Assembly (NCBI GenBank): GCA_903882645.1 | Contig: CAIRXZ010000238.1 | Location: forward strand, 1-64,000 | DNA from: an uncultured Acidobacteriia bacterium | Lineage (GTDB): Bacteria; Acidobacteriota; Terriglobia; Bryobacterales; Bryobacteraceae | Direction: 5' to 3' | DNA: 64,000 bases | Part shown: in pieces, positions 17,532 to 27,480 of the stretch | Layout of the letters: every line of letters starts with the position of its first letter | How positions within the stretch are numbered: the stretch's first letter is position 1 | Program-made: the position numbers and the translations under genes | The notes under the pieces: generated by a model | Database searches by the model: none | The model's input: the letters and a program-made list of their open reading frames with translations, nothing else | What the model was told of the DNA's origin: nothing

Positions 17532-19247
17532 ATGATAACAGCTCCAGGCGCGGCCGGATCCGGCGGGCCATCGATCCTGCTTGTCGAAGCTGGAGTTGCT
17601 TTGATTGCGTTCGCGGCGGCAGCTTGTTGGCCGGGAGCCGGCCATACCTGGCTATCGAAGGCGGGGCGATGCCTCGGCCGCCTGGCGCGCAGGCGCGGAT
17701 TATCCGTCCTGGCGGTAGGCGCCGCAGCGCTTCTGATCCGGCTCGCGATTCTCCCGTTGTCTCCTATTCCCAAACCGTTCGTTCACGACGAGTTCGCCAA
17801 TCTGCTGGCGGCGGATACGTTCGCCTCCGGGAGGCTGACCAATCCGACCCATCCTGTGTGGGTGTACTTCGAAAGCTTCCACATCACTCAAAAACCAACT
17901 TACATGTCCATGTATTTCCCGGCGCAGGGCATGGTCCTGGCGGCGGGGAAGGCGCTGGCGGGCAATCCGTGGTTCGGAATCTGGCTCAGCGCCGGGCTTA
18001 TGTGTTCCGCAATTTGCTGGATGCTGCAAGGGTGGCTGCCCCCAGGTTGGGCGCTGTTGGGCGGGGCCCTGGCGGTGATGCGGCTGGCTCTCTTCAGCTA
18101 CTGGGTCAATGGGTATTACGGGGGCGCGGTAGCAGCCACCGGCGGCGCGCTCGTGCTCGGCGCCCTGCCGCGCATTCTGCGCACGGCCCGGGTTCGCGAC
18201 GGGCTTTGGATGGCGCTGGGAGTTGCGATTCTCGCCAACAGCCGCCCTTACGAAGGCCTGCTGGTGTGCATCCCCGTGGCTTTCGCCCTCTTGTGGCGGG
18301 GGGCCACCAGAGCGCGGCCGGCCGTTTCCGTTGTTCTCCGCCGGGCTGCGGCGCCAGCCGCGCTGCTGCTCATTGTGGCCGCAATGGGCGGGTACTACAA
18401 CTATCGCGTCTTCGGCAGTGCTTTTACGCTGCCTTACCAGGTGAATCGAGCGACTTATGCGTCGGCGCCGGTCTTTCTTTGGCAGCAGCCCCGGCCCGAG
18501 CCCGTCTACCGGTACAAGACGATGCGCGATTTCTATTCCAAATGGGAATTGGGCGATTTTCTGTACGCTCGGACGCCGACCGGGTTTCCGATTCGAACCG
18601 CGCAGAAACTCGGAATAGCGCTGGTGTTCTTCTTCGGCGTAGTGTTGCTCCCACCCCTGATCATGCTGCCCCGTGCGCTCCGGGATCGGCGGCTGCGCTT
18701 TCTGGTTGCCGCCGGCGCCATATACGGGGCCGGTTTGAGCATGAATGCCTGGCTGTTTCCGCACTACGTCGCTCCGTTTACGTGCGCGCTGTACGCCATC
18801 CTCTTGCAGGCAATGCGCCACCTGCGCGCGTGGCGTCCAGGAGGCCGGCCGTCGGGATTGGCGGTGGTACGCGTCATGCCGGTGGTCTGCCTGGCGCTGA
18901 TAGGACTTCGCCTGTACTCCGCGCCTCTGAACCTCTCCATCCCTCGCTGGCCGACTATGTGGTACGGCACGGAGCCGCTTGGTCTTCCGCGCGCCCGTGT
19001 TTTGGCCGGCTTGGAAGCCTATCCCGGACGGCAACTTGCAATTGTCAGATACGGTCCCGATCATACGCCGTTTGACGACTGGGTTTACAACGCGGCGGAC
19101 ATCGATAAGTCCAAGGTGGTCTGGGCGCGTGAACCGGAGACTGGAAGTAGTTCGGAGCTTCTTCGGTATTTCCGTGAGCGGAGAGCCTGGCTCGTGGAAC
19201 CCGATTCCAATCCGCCAAAGATCTCACCCTATCCAGGGCAGCCGTAG
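17532..19247 (+). CDS. Polytopic membrane protein, ArnT/GT39-like glycosyltransferase
   Basis: 571 residues. The first 60 residues contain a membrane segment, and about ten more follow. The first periplasmic loop has [19 protein letters not shown], an acidic HDE motif placed as in ArnT/PMT transferases, and a conserved [11 protein letters not shown] segment. A C-terminal soluble domain of about 130 residues ([19 protein letters not shown]) probably lies in the periplasm. Its first codons fall inside the duplicated block described above. Donor and acceptor are unknown. Confidence 0.72.
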   Translation: MITAPGAAGSGGPSILLVEAGVALIAFAAAACWPGAGHTWLSKAGRCLGRLARRRGLSVLAVGAAALLIRLAILPLSPIPKPFVHDEFANLLAADTFASGRLTNPTHPVWVYFESFHITQKPTYMSMYFPAQGMVLAAGKALAGNPWFGIWLSAGLMCSAICWMLQGWLPPGWALLGGALAVMRLALFSYWVNGYYGGAVAATGGALVLGALPRILRTARVRDGLWMALGVAILANSRPYEGLLVCIPVAFALLWRGATRARPAVSVVLRRAAAPAALLLIVAAMGGYYNYRVFGSAFTLPYQVNRATYASAPVFLWQQPRPEPVYRYKTMRDFYSKWELGDFLYARTPTGFPIRTAQKLGIALVFFFGVVLLPPLIMLPRALRDRRLRFLVAAGAIYGAGLSMNAWLFPHYVAPFTCALYAILLQAMRHLRAWRPGGRPSGLAVVRVMPVVCLALIGLRLYSAPLNLSIPRWPTMWYGTEPLGLPRARVLAGLEAYPGRQLAIVRYGPDHTPFDDWVYNAADIDKSKVVWAREPETGSSSELLRYFRERRAWLVEPDSNPPKISPYPGQP

Positions 19248-19348
19248 AGAATCGCTCCGGGGCCAGTGCTCGTGAGCGCGTGGAAAACGGGCCTTGGCGA
19301 TTGGCCCCCCGATTGCACCTTGGAATCGGTCACCGGAGGTCCGAGAGA

Positions 19349-21298
19349 ATGAGCCCGATCCCGATCAGCGCGGTTCTGCTGGTTGAAGATAACCCCGGAG
19401 ACGCGCGCTTGTTCCGCGAGATGTTCAAAGAGGATGGCTTGCAGGACGCCGAATTGACGCACGTGGAGTGCATGAGCGACGCCGAGAAGCAACTTGCGTC
19501 GCGTTCATTCGACATTATCGTGCTCGACCTGGGTTTGCCCGATGCGCAAGGACTGGAAGCGGCTCGGCGGGCCCACGCGGCCGCGCCCGACGTTCCCTTG
19601 GTGGTCTTGACCGGCATCGACGACGAGTCGCTGGCCGCGCAAGCCTTGCGGGTGGGCGCGCAAGACTATTTCGTCAAGGGCCAGATCCAAACGCGCGAGC
19701 TTCTGCGGGCCATGCGCCACGGCAGGGAGCGCAAGGCCGCGGAACTGGCGCAGCGGCAGAGCGACGAATCGTACAGGCGGCTCTTCGATTCCAGTCCACA
19801 GCCAATGTGGGTGCTCGATGCGGAGAGCAAAGCCTTTCTTGCCGTGAACGATGCGGCGGTCCGGAAATACGGCTACTCGCGCGAGGAGTTTCTGGAGATG
19901 GACGGATACGACCTCCGGCCGGCGGAAGAGCGTGGTTGCGCCGACGCCGGGATGGCAGCGACTGCCGGACGAGCGCTGCCGCTGGGGTCGCTCGACTCGT
20001 TCAAGCACCGCAAGAAGAGCGGCGAGATGATGGATGTCGAGATTGCCAGCGGGCCGATCGCGTTCCACGGTCGCTCCGCGTTGCTTACCCTGGCCAACGA
20101 CGTTACCGAAAGGAACAGCCTGCAAGCTCAGCTTTTTCGGCCGCAGAAAATGGCGTCCCTTGGGCGGATGGCAGGAGGCCTGGCTCACGATCTGAACAAT
20201 CTTATGGGCGTTGTCATGGGATACGGCGACATCGCTCTCGAACAGCTCGACCCGGCAAGTCCCCTGCGCGCCAACGTGGAAGCGATGCAGGGCGCGGCCG
20301 GCCGCGCCGTTGCGATCGTTCACCAACTATTGGTGTTCAGCAGCAAGCAGATCCAGCAGCCGCGGAAGCTGTGTCTCAACGCGGTTGTCGAGGGCATGGT
20401 GGAGATCCTGCGCCATCTGCTTGGCGACGACATTCAGTTCTCCTTTAACCCCTGCCCCAACCTCGGAACCGTCAAGGCGGACCCAGGGCAAATCGAACAA
20501 GTCATTATGAACCTTGCCTTGAACGCTCGCGACGCCATGTTCGAAGGAGGACAACTGACAATAAGCACGGCCAATGTCGAGCTGGATGAGGCGGACCCGC
20601 GGCACGAGTTTCGTACCCCGGCCGGCCCCTATGTAATGCTGACGGTGAGCGATACCGGTTGCGGAATGGACCCGAACACGCAAGCCAGAATCTTCGAACC
20701 ATTCTTCACAACCAAGGAGCAGGGCAAAGGGACGGGACTGGGACTATCGACGGTTTACGGAATTGTGAAGCAGAGCGCGGGAAGTATTCTGGTGCGCAGC
20801 GAACCGGGACATGGCGCGACATTCGGGATCTGCTTTCCAAGGGTGGAGGGGGCGCCGCGGCCGGACAACGCGATGCACCCGTCCAAGGAAATCCCCAGAG
20901 GATCGGAGACGGTCCTCCTGGTGGAGGACGCCGAGCCTCTCCGCGTGGTCGTGAAGCAGTTCCTTCAGGACGCAGGCTACAGCGTATTGGTGGCCGAGGA
21001 CGGCGCGAACGCTTTAGAAGCCGCCTGGAAGCACGCTGGCCCAATCGACCTCCTGTTGACGGATGTGGTGATGCCGGGTCTTAGTGGTCCTCGGATTTCG
21101 CGGGAGCTGCGCGAGGCCCGCCCCGGCATGAAGGTGCTCCTGATGTCCGGGTATGCGGGCGATGCTCTTTGCGAACACGGGGCGTTGGAACCGGGCTTGG
21201 CCCTCCTGGAGAAGCCTTTCACCCGCGGGTCGCTAATGCGGAAGCTGCGGGAGGTTTTGGACCCGGTCGAGAGTCTGCCGTGCGGAGAGCTTCGATGA
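19349..21298 (+). CDS. Hybrid sensor histidine kinase: REC-PAS-HisKA-HATPase-REC
   Basis: 649 residues from ATG 19349, which has GGAGG eight bases upstream. Receiver 1 ([11 protein letters not shown], phosphoacceptor Asp60 in IIVLDLGLPDA), PAS at 142-255 (YRRLFDSSPQPMWVLD), HisKA with His280 (GGLAHDLNNLMGVV), an HATPase with GTGLGLSTVYGIVKQ, and receiver 2 at about 515-635 (LLLTDVVMPG). There is no membrane segment, so it is a cytoplasmic sensor that takes input through the first receiver. It begins a signalling operon; its stop overlaps the next start by four bases. Confidence 0.93.
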   Translation: MSPIPISAVLLVEDNPGDARLFREMFKEDGLQDAELTHVECMSDAEKQLASRSFDIIVLDLGLPDAQGLEAARRAHAAAPDVPLVVLTGIDDESLAAQALRVGAQDYFVKGQIQTRELLRAMRHGRERKAAELAQRQSDESYRRLFDSSPQPMWVLDAESKAFLAVNDAAVRKYGYSREEFLEMDGYDLRPAEERGCADAGMAATAGRALPLGSLDSFKHRKKSGEMMDVEIASGPIAFHGRSALLTLANDVTERNSLQAQLFRPQKMASLGRMAGGLAHDLNNLMGVVMGYGDIALEQLDPASPLRANVEAMQGAAGRAVAIVHQLLVFSSKQIQQPRKLCLNAVVEGMVEILRHLLGDDIQFSFNPCPNLGTVKADPGQIEQVIMNLALNARDAMFEGGQLTISTANVELDEADPRHEFRTPAGPYVMLTVSDTGCGMDPNTQARIFEPFFTTKEQGKGTGLGLSTVYGIVKQSAGSILVRSEPGHGATFGICFPRVEGAPRPDNAMHPSKEIPRGSETVLLVEDAEPLRVVVKQFLQDAGYSVLVAEDGANALEAAWKHAGPIDLLLTDVVMPGLSGPRISRELREARPGMKVLLMSGYAGDALCEHGALEPGLALLEKPFTRGSLMRKLREVLDPVESLPCGELR

Positions 21299-22389
21299 TC
21301 CCCCGCCCTCCGCTTCCCTCAACCATCCTTGTCGCCGACGACCTGGAAGCCAATCGGGACATGCTCGCCGACGTGCTGCGAAACGAAGGCTACCGGGTAG
21401 TCTTGGCCGCGGACGGCGACGAGGCGTTGGAACTGCTGGCGACGGGACCGATTGACCTCGCATTGCTCGACGTCATCATGCCGCGACGCTCCGGCACAAG
21501 CGCGTGCCGCGAGATCAAGAGCAAAACCGAGAGCCGGCTGCTTCCCGTGATCCTGATAACCGGTTCTTCCAGCTCGGACCGCGTCAAAGGAATCGAGTGC
21601 GGCGCGGACGACTTCCTGACCAAGCCGATCAAGAAGGAAGAACTGATCGCCAGGGTGAAGTCCCTTCTGAAGATCAAGCAGTACACCGACGAGTTGGAGA
21701 GCGCCGAAACCGTTCTGTTCAGCCTGGCTCTCAGCATTGAAGCCAAGGACCCGCTCACGGAAGGGCATTGCGAACGGCTGTCCAAGTACTCCGTGGCCTT
21801 GGGCAGGCGCATTGGGCTCCCGGAAGACCAGCTCGTCGCCTTGCGTCGCGGCGGCATGGTTCACGACTTGGGAAAGACCGCCATTCCCGAACGGATTATA
21901 CAAAAGGCCGATCGCCTCACCGAGGATGAGTGGGTGCTGATGAAGAAACATCCCGAGATCGGCGAGCGGATCTGCCGGCCGTTGCGATCCTTCGGCCTGG
22001 TGCTCCCGATCATCCGTCACCACCACGAGAAGTTCGACGGGAGCGGATATCCGGACGGGCTGAAGAACGACGCGATCCCGCTGACGGCCCGAGTCCTGAC
22101 AACGGTGGACATTTACGATGCCCTGACCACCGATCGCCCATACCGGAAAGCGCTCGCCCAGGGAAGAGCCTTCGAGATTATCCGAAGGGAAGCAGCGCGC
22201 GGCTGGTGGGACCCCGGCCTCACGGCGGAATTGCAAGCTATGCTGCAAGAGACGCCTTGGCCTGCCACGTGCTTGAAGGGTAAGCGGCCACTGGACGATC
22301 TCGAGTGGATCGCATCTCGCCTGGACCGCTCCCCGGCGGAGCGCGGCTCCGACGCGCCTCTCAATACCGCGGCCGCGAGGCGGCTATGA
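21295..22389 (+). CDS. Response regulator with HD-GYP c-di-GMP phosphodiesterase output
   Basis: 364 residues. ATG 21295 overlaps the TGA of the kinase gene (ATGA), which fixes the start. Receiver at 9-130 with Asp59 (LALLDVIMPRRSG). HD-GYP domain at 150-320: MVHDLGKTAIPERI holds the HD pair and IRHHHEKFDGSGYPDGL the HHExxDGxGYP signature. This RpfG-like protein hydrolyses c-di-GMP and is probably controlled by the adjacent kinases. The last 40 residues are an unconserved tail. Confidence 0.93.
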   Translation: MIPRPPLPSTILVADDLEANRDMLADVLRNEGYRVVLAADGDEALELLATGPIDLALLDVIMPRRSGTSACREIKSKTESRLLPVILITGSSSSDRVKGIECGADDFLTKPIKKEELIARVKSLLKIKQYTDELESAETVLFSLALSIEAKDPLTEGHCERLSKYSVALGRRIGLPEDQLVALRRGGMVHDLGKTAIPERIIQKADRLTEDEWVLMKKHPEIGERICRPLRSFGLVLPIIRHHHEKFDGSGYPDGLKNDAIPLTARVLTTVDIYDALTTDRPYRKALAQGRAFEIIRREAARGWWDPGLTAELQAMLQETPWPATCLKGKRPLDDLEWIASRLDRSPAERGSDAPLNTAAARRL

Positions 22390-22449
22390 GGAAATCGGGC
22401 GAATGGCCGGGTTGGCAGGCGAAGCAGGCGCAAATACCCGGCTTGTCCT

Positions 22450-22473
22450 GGTGGCGCAGGCGGTTTCGCCTGC
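22450..22473 (+). repeat. GCAGGCG-type dispersed palindrome at a gene start
   Basis: These 24 bases contain the palindrome GCAGGCGGTTTCGCCTGC and are the exact reverse complement of 27247-27270. Related copies occur near 27297 and 39391-39460. Here the repeat lies between the HD-GYP stop and the next kinase start, in a stretch whose translation (WWRRRFRLRF) looks repeat-derived. Confidence 0.8.
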
Positions 22474-22496
22474 GATTCGCGGATTCTGCTAGTGGA

Positions 22497-24122
22497 ATGC
22501 TCTTCCCGACGCACGGTTTGGAGTCGGATGGCCGATCCACGGCGTTGCGTTATGGCGCCGGCGTCGCGGGCGTCGCGGTGGCGTTGCTGGCGCGCGCGGC
22601 GCTCAGTCCCCAGCTTCACGGCGAGATGCCGTTCGCCACATTTTTCGCGGCGATAGCGGCGGCCGCCTGGGTTGGCGGTCTGGGGCCATCGCTGCTGAGC
22701 GCGGCGCTGGGTTTTGTGGCCGGCGAGTGGTTCTTCGTTGGCCACGGCGCGGGGGGGACGGCAACCGCAAACGGCCTCGTGGTCGCGGGCAGCTACTTCC
22801 TGGTCGCCGCGGCCATCATGGCGGTAGGCCATGCCGCGCACAAGGCCGGCGAGCGCGCCCTAGCCCGGCAAATCGAGCTCGGGCGGGAAGTCGGACAGCG
22901 AATTCGGGCCGAAGCGTCGCTACTTAAGGCGCATGACGAACTGGAGTCCCGGGTGCGGGAGCGTATCACGGAACTGAACACCGCCATGGAGGCGCAAGAA
23001 CGAGATCGAGCGAGCCTCGCGGAGCAGGCCGCGCTGCTGCAACTCGCCGGCGACGCAATCCTGGTGACCGATATGAGCGGCAGAATCTCGTTCTGGAACC
23101 GGGGGGCGGAAGAACTTTACGGCTGGCCGCCGGACGCGGCCGTTGGCGCCGACGTTCACGAACTCCTGCGGACTTCGTCCCCCGTTCCGCTGAACGAGAT
23201 CTGGGCCGCGATTCGGGAACAGGAGAGATGGGAAGGCGAACTGTCCCATTTCACCCGGAGCGGCGAGGCGGTCACGGTGGCGAGCCGCTGGTCGTTGCAG
23301 CGTGATCGCGAAGGGAAGCCGGGCGCGGTTCTGGAGATCAACAGAGACATTACCGGCCGCAAGCGCACCGAGCGGGCCCTTGCGGACAGAATCGCCGAGC
23401 TGGCGCGTTCCAACGCCGAATTGCAGCGATTCGCCTACGTCGCTTCCCACGACCTTCAGGAGCCGCTGCGAATGGTCGCCAGTTTCACCCAGCTCCTGGC
23501 GGATCGGTACGCCGGGAAGCTGGACCAGGACGCGCGGGAGTTCATCGGCTATGCCGTCGACGGCGCAAGGAGAATGCAGACCTTGATCCAGGATCTACTG
23601 GCCCTTTCGCAGCTTGGCTCCCGGGGCATGAACTTCGAGATGGTCCGGTTCGACGAAGCGATGGGCCGCGCGGTGGCGAATCTTCAGTTCGCTATCCGGG
23701 AAAGCGGGGCGTTCGTGAGCCATGACGAACTGCCCGCCGCCATGGCGGATTCCTCCCAGATCGTGCAACTCTTTCAGAACCTGATTGGCAATGGCGTCAA
23801 GTTCAAAGACGAGAAACCGCCCCGAATCCATATTTCGGCCGCCCGGAGCGGCGATGAGTGGATATTCTCGGTGCGCGACGACGGAATCGGATTCGATCCT
23901 CAATACGCGGAGCGAATCTTCGCCGTTTATCAGCGCTTACACGCCCGCGACAAATATCCCGGAACCGGCATGGGACTAGCCATGTGCAGGAAGATCGTCG
24001 AGCGGCACAACGGCAGGATTTGGGCGGAGTCCAAACCCGGATCGGGATCGACCTTCTTTTTCACCATACCGGCCGCCGCGAACCCGGCGGAGCGGGCGGA
24101 ACGAACGATCGGAGCGGCATGA
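22497..24122 (+). CDS. DUF4118/PAS sensor histidine kinase (phytochrome-type kinase core)
   Basis: 541 residues from ATG 22497. An earlier ATG at 22386 would force translation through a dispersed repeat, so the later start is preferred. Residues 18-105 have four hydrophobic stretches matching the DUF4118 membrane module of KdpD-like kinases ([18 protein letters not shown]). A coiled coil leads to a PAS domain ([16 protein letters not shown]), then HisKA ([16 protein letters not shown], with His in SHD) and an HATPase ([28 protein letters not shown]). The kinase core is the Cph1 type usually paired with a free Rcp1-like receiver, which is the next gene, overlapping by ATGA. Confidence 0.9.
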   Translation: MLFPTHGLESDGRSTALRYGAGVAGVAVALLARAALSPQLHGEMPFATFFAAIAAAAWVGGLGPSLLSAALGFVAGEWFFVGHGAGGTATANGLVVAGSYFLVAAAIMAVGHAAHKAGERALARQIELGREVGQRIRAEASLLKAHDELESRVRERITELNTAMEAQERDRASLAEQAALLQLAGDAILVTDMSGRISFWNRGAEELYGWPPDAAVGADVHELLRTSSPVPLNEIWAAIREQERWEGELSHFTRSGEAVTVASRWSLQRDREGKPGAVLEINRDITGRKRTERALADRIAELARSNAELQRFAYVASHDLQEPLRMVASFTQLLADRYAGKLDQDAREFIGYAVDGARRMQTLIQDLLALSQLGSRGMNFEMVRFDEAMGRAVANLQFAIRESGAFVSHDELPAAMADSSQIVQLFQNLIGNGVKFKDEKPPRIHISAARSGDEWIFSVRDDGIGFDPQYAERIFAVYQRLHARDKYPGTGMGLAMCRKIVERHNGRIWAESKPGSGSTFFFTIPAAANPAERAERTIGAA

Positions 24123-24580
24123 CATATCACGACGCCGGACCGGCGCACTGCGGGCCGGCGGAAATCCTGTTGGTTGAAGATAATCCGGGCGACGTGCGTT
24201 TGACCCGGGAAGCACTCAACTCGGAGCGGCTGTGGAACAACCTGAGCGTGGTGGCGGACGGGGTCGAAGCCATGGCCTTCCTTCGCCGGGAAGGCAAGTT
24301 CGGCGGCGCGGCGCGGCCCGACTTGGTCCTGCTGGATCTCAACCTGCCTAAGAAGGATGGCCGCGAGGTGCTGGCGGAGATCAAAGCCGATTCGGACCTC
24401 AGGCGGATACCGGTAGTGATTCTGACGACCTCCGCGGCGGAACTAGACATCCTCAAAGCGTACGGACTGCACGCCAACTGCTACATCACCAAGCCCTTGG
24501 ATCTGGGGCAGTTCATGAAGGTGGTGAAGTCGATCGAGGACTTCTGGTTCGCGATAGTAAGGCTGCCGGCAAACAAATGA
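24119..24580 (+). CDS. Single-domain response regulator, Rcp1-like
   Basis: 153 residues. A lone receiver: [18 protein letters not shown], phosphoacceptor in [17 protein letters not shown], Thr in VILTTSA and Lys in YITKPLDL. The inserted loop [15 protein letters not shown] is typical of Rcp1 receivers that serve phytochrome-type kinases. There is no output domain, so it acts through protein contacts or phosphotransfer. Its start overlaps the kinase stop, and its own stop overlaps the next start, both by ATGA. Confidence 0.93.
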   Translation: MTYHDAGPAHCGPAEILLVEDNPGDVRLTREALNSERLWNNLSVVADGVEAMAFLRREGKFGGAARPDLVLLDLNLPKKDGREVLAEIKADSDLRRIPVVILTTSAAELDILKAYGLHANCYITKPLDLGQFMKVVKSIEDFWFAIVRLPANK

Positions 24581-27123
24581 GCGAAAACATTAACGTACCG
24601 ATCATCGAGGCGACGCGGAAGGCGGCAGCCGGGTCCATGGCCGAACGCGAAAAGAACCTGGCCCCGAAGCACTGGGCGGCGAGGAACTGGCTTCCTCTGG
24701 CGCTCTTGAGTGCGTGGACCTGTCTGGCGGCCCTGCTGTTCTCTCTGCATGACACGGCCACCGTCGTCGGTTTCGGCGCTATATGGCTGATGGGGATGGT
24801 TAGCACGATCGTGGTTTTGGTAAGGCGGGAGATGCATACGCGCGAGCACTCCGCGGGCGAGGCGCTTTTCCGCGAATTCTTCGAGGATGCGCCCATCGCT
24901 CAACACGAACTCGACGGCTCAGGCATTATCCAGCGCGTAAACCGCGCGGAGTGCGCTTTGCTCGGCTACGAGGAGCACGAGTTGTTGGGCAGCGCGATTT
25001 GGGATTTCATTCCAGCAGCGGACAGGGATACCGGCCGGCGCGCGCTTGAGGCAAAGCTCACCGGCAAACAGCAGCTTGAGCCGTTCCTCCGCCGCTATCT
25101 GCGGCGGGATGGAAGCGAGATGACGCTGGAGATTCACGACAGCCTCGTGAGGAACGAGCGCGGCGCAACCGTCGGCATCCGATCCGCCTTACTGGACGTC
25201 ACCGACCGGCTTCGCGCCGAGGAGGCGCTGCGGGAATCGCGGGAAGTCCTTGAAGGGGTTCTCAACGCGGCGCCGGCGCGGATCTTCTGGAAGAACAAAA
25301 ACCTGATGTACGCCGGCTGTAACATGCCGTTTGCCCGAGACGCCGGGTTCGAGAAACCCGAGGACATCGTCGGAAAGGACGACCATGCCATGAGTTGGCG
25401 GGAGCAGGCCGAAGCTTACCGGGCCGACGACCGTGCCGTGATCGAAAGCGGGGTCGCCAAACTCCTTTTCGACGAGATGCAGACGACGCCTTCGGGAGAG
25501 CGGATTCACCTGCTGACGAGTAAACTCCCCCTTCGGGACGCCAGCGGGGCGACTGTCGGCATAATGGGCACCTATTATGACATCACCGAGCGCAAGCACG
25601 CAGAGCAGGCGCTGCACGATAGCGAGGAGACGTTTCGGGCGGTCACCGATGGCGTATTGAACGCCATCATCATGATGGACGCCGACGGCCGCGTCACTTT
25701 CTGGAACCCGGCGGCCGAGCGCATGTTTGGGTACGCCAAGGCGGAGATGATGGGCCAGATGGTCCACGACCGGTTGGCGCCGGCCGAGTTTCGCCCGAAC
25801 TTCCATGCGAACTTCGGCGCATTCCGCGAGACTGGAACGGGAGCGGCGATCGGCAAGGTGACCGAGTTGCGGGCGCTGCGCAAAGACGGAAGCGAGTTTC
25901 CGGTGGAACTCGGCCTGAGCGGCGTTCGAATTCGCGGTCAATGGCAGGCCGTGGCGGCCGTTCAAGACGTCTCCGAACGCGCCCGCTCCCAGCGCGAGAT
26001 CGCGGCGGCGCACGCGAAGCTGGCTGGCGTGGTGGAGCAGCTTGAGAAGAGGAACCTGCGAAACGGGATTCTCAACGACCTGCGCGAGTTCCTGCTTGGC
26101 TGCCCGTCGGTGGCCGAAGTCGGGCCTGTGATGGTGCATTCGATGGCCCTGCTGTTCCCAAATTACGAGGGCGCCCTTTACATCCTGAGCCCCTCCAGGA
26201 CCGACCTGGAACTTCTGGCGAACTGGGGAGCGGGTTTGGCCGGAGGGGAAGAGCGGACGATCTCTCCGGAGGCGTGCTGGGCACTGCGCCGGGGCAGGCC
26301 CTATATGGTCGAAAACGCGGGCGCCGCAATGGTGTGCGACCACCTTCGCGATTCGCCAAGAACGCCCTACGCTTGCCTGCCGCTGATGGCCAAGACCGAC
26401 GTCATCGGCATGCTTCACCTTCGGGAGTCGCCGAATGCGCGTTCGGCCTCCGGCATCGTATCCGATCTCGGAGACATGGTCCCCGACCTTTGCGGACTCC
26501 TGGCGATGTCCATATCCAACCTCCGGCTAAAGGAAACCTTAAAAGTCCAGTCCATCAAGGACACGCTGACCGGCCTGTTCAACCGGCGCTACATGGAGGA
26601 ATGCCTGCAGCGTGAGATCTGGCGCGCCTCCCGCACGGAGCGCCAGATTGGAGTGGTCATGGCCGACATCGACCATTTTAAGAACCTCAACGACGTGTAC
26701 GGACATGGCGCGGGAGATTACGTGCTGAGCGCGTTCGGCAACCTCGTGAATGCGCAGATCAGGGGCTCCGATATCGCTTGCCGTTACGGCGGGGAGGAGT
26801 TCACGATCATCCTGCCGGAGGCGACCGCTCAAGACGCTCCCTGGCGGGCGAACGACTTGCGGGAAAAAGTGAGGTCGTTGAAGCTCACGTACGGCGGCCG
26901 CGAACTCCCCACGGTCACCATCTCGATGGGTGTTTCCACTTACCCGGTTAACGGAACCACGTCGGAGGAACTGCTGAACGCGGCGGACGCGGCCCTTTAC
27001 AAGGCGAAACTGGCGGGCAGAGACCGGGTCGTCGTGCACGGCCAAAGCGACAGCTCACCCGCGCCTCCGCTTTCCGAACGGGTCGACCTAGCTCCCGCTC
27101 ATACCCTAAAGCGCGCCTCATGA
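24577..27123 (+). CDS. PAS-PAS-PAS-GAF-GGDEF diguanylate cyclase
   Basis: 848 residues. Two membrane helices at about 35-80, then PAS domains beginning near residues 95, 220 and 345 ([20 protein letters not shown]), a GAF-like domain at 490-640, and a GGDEF domain at 655-820. The active motif is GGEEF, with an RGSD product-inhibition site five residues upstream, so it should be an active, feedback-controlled cyclase. No EAL domain. It is the last gene of the chain and would counter the HD-GYP phosphodiesterase encoded two genes earlier. A repeat-rich gene-free stretch follows. Confidence 0.93.
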   Translation: MSENINVPIIEATRKAAAGSMAEREKNLAPKHWAARNWLPLALLSAWTCLAALLFSLHDTATVVGFGAIWLMGMVSTIVVLVRREMHTREHSAGEALFREFFEDAPIAQHELDGSGIIQRVNRAECALLGYEEHELLGSAIWDFIPAADRDTGRRALEAKLTGKQQLEPFLRRYLRRDGSEMTLEIHDSLVRNERGATVGIRSALLDVTDRLRAEEALRESREVLEGVLNAAPARIFWKNKNLMYAGCNMPFARDAGFEKPEDIVGKDDHAMSWREQAEAYRADDRAVIESGVAKLLFDEMQTTPSGERIHLLTSKLPLRDASGATVGIMGTYYDITERKHAEQALHDSEETFRAVTDGVLNAIIMMDADGRVTFWNPAAERMFGYAKAEMMGQMVHDRLAPAEFRPNFHANFGAFRETGTGAAIGKVTELRALRKDGSEFPVELGLSGVRIRGQWQAVAAVQDVSERARSQREIAAAHAKLAGVVEQLEKRNLRNGILNDLREFLLGCPSVAEVGPVMVHSMALLFPNYEGALYILSPSRTDLELLANWGAGLAGGEERTISPEACWALRRGRPYMVENAGAAMVCDHLRDSPRTPYACLPLMAKTDVIGMLHLRESPNARSASGIVSDLGDMVPDLCGLLAMSISNLRLKETLKVQSIKDTLTGLFNRRYMEECLQREIWRASRTERQIGVVMADIDHFKNLNDVYGHGAGDYVLSAFGNLVNAQIRGSDIACRYGGEEFTIILPEATAQDAPWRANDLREKVRSLKLTYGGRELPTVTISMGVSTYPVNGTTSEELLNAADAALYKAKLAGRDRVVVHGQSDSSPAPPLSERVDLAPAHTLKRAS

Positions 27124-27194
27124 TCCGGCGTCCTTGTGGGGGGATTGGGGTTCGTTCCGAAATGGCTGCGCCAACCGCTCCATTACTGCCGCGG

Positions 27195-27406
27195 CTTCGG
27201 TGCGTCCGAGCCGCGAACGTAAGAAGCTGTGAGACAAACACGGAACGCAGGCGAAACCGCCTGCGCCACCTCCGGAAGTCCTGTGTTTGCGGCGGTGGGG
27301 CAGGCGCTTTCGCCTGCCGAGCCCGCTTGCGGACTATTTCTTCCCAGCTTCCAAGGGAGCGGTTGCCCGATGCGTCCGAGCCGCGAACGTAAGAGAGCGG
27401 TTGCCC
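27195..27406. repeat. Gene-free stretch holding a cluster of dispersed palindromes
   Basis: The 357 bases between 27124 and 27480 contain no gene. They hold two direct copies of a unit reading TGCGTCCGAGCCGCGAACGT (27201-27220 and 27371-27390), flanked by GAGCGGTTGCCC at 27358 and 27395, plus two GCAGGCG palindromes (27247-27270 and 27297-27318). The same units occur in inverted order at 39335-39555. This arrangement is typical of REP/BIME-like clusters. Confidence 0.8.
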
Positions 27407-27480
27407 TCGATCGCTGCGATTTCATAACCATGCGATCGCGACGCGAGGCCGGCGGCCGCAGTCCCCTGTGAGATGCCTTC

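Larger units (their letters stand above)
16672..17601 (+). repeat. Tandem duplication of about 430-490 bp containing pilin gene plus flanks
   Basis: Bases about 16672-17103 and 17163-17601 align along their length. Shared blocks include CGGCTTCGCG and ACGTGCTC before the pilin starts, the pilin frames themselves, TGACCGGTGAGAGCGGAG across the stop codons, CCCGGCCACAACCTCGTTGA, and the first 21 codons of the gene at 17532. The copies have diverged strongly inside the pilin. Confidence 0.85.

Noticed and set aside
27195-27406. CRISPR array
   Set aside because: The repeats are palindromic, irregularly spaced, only two or three in number, occur in both orientations, and have no cas genes nearby.
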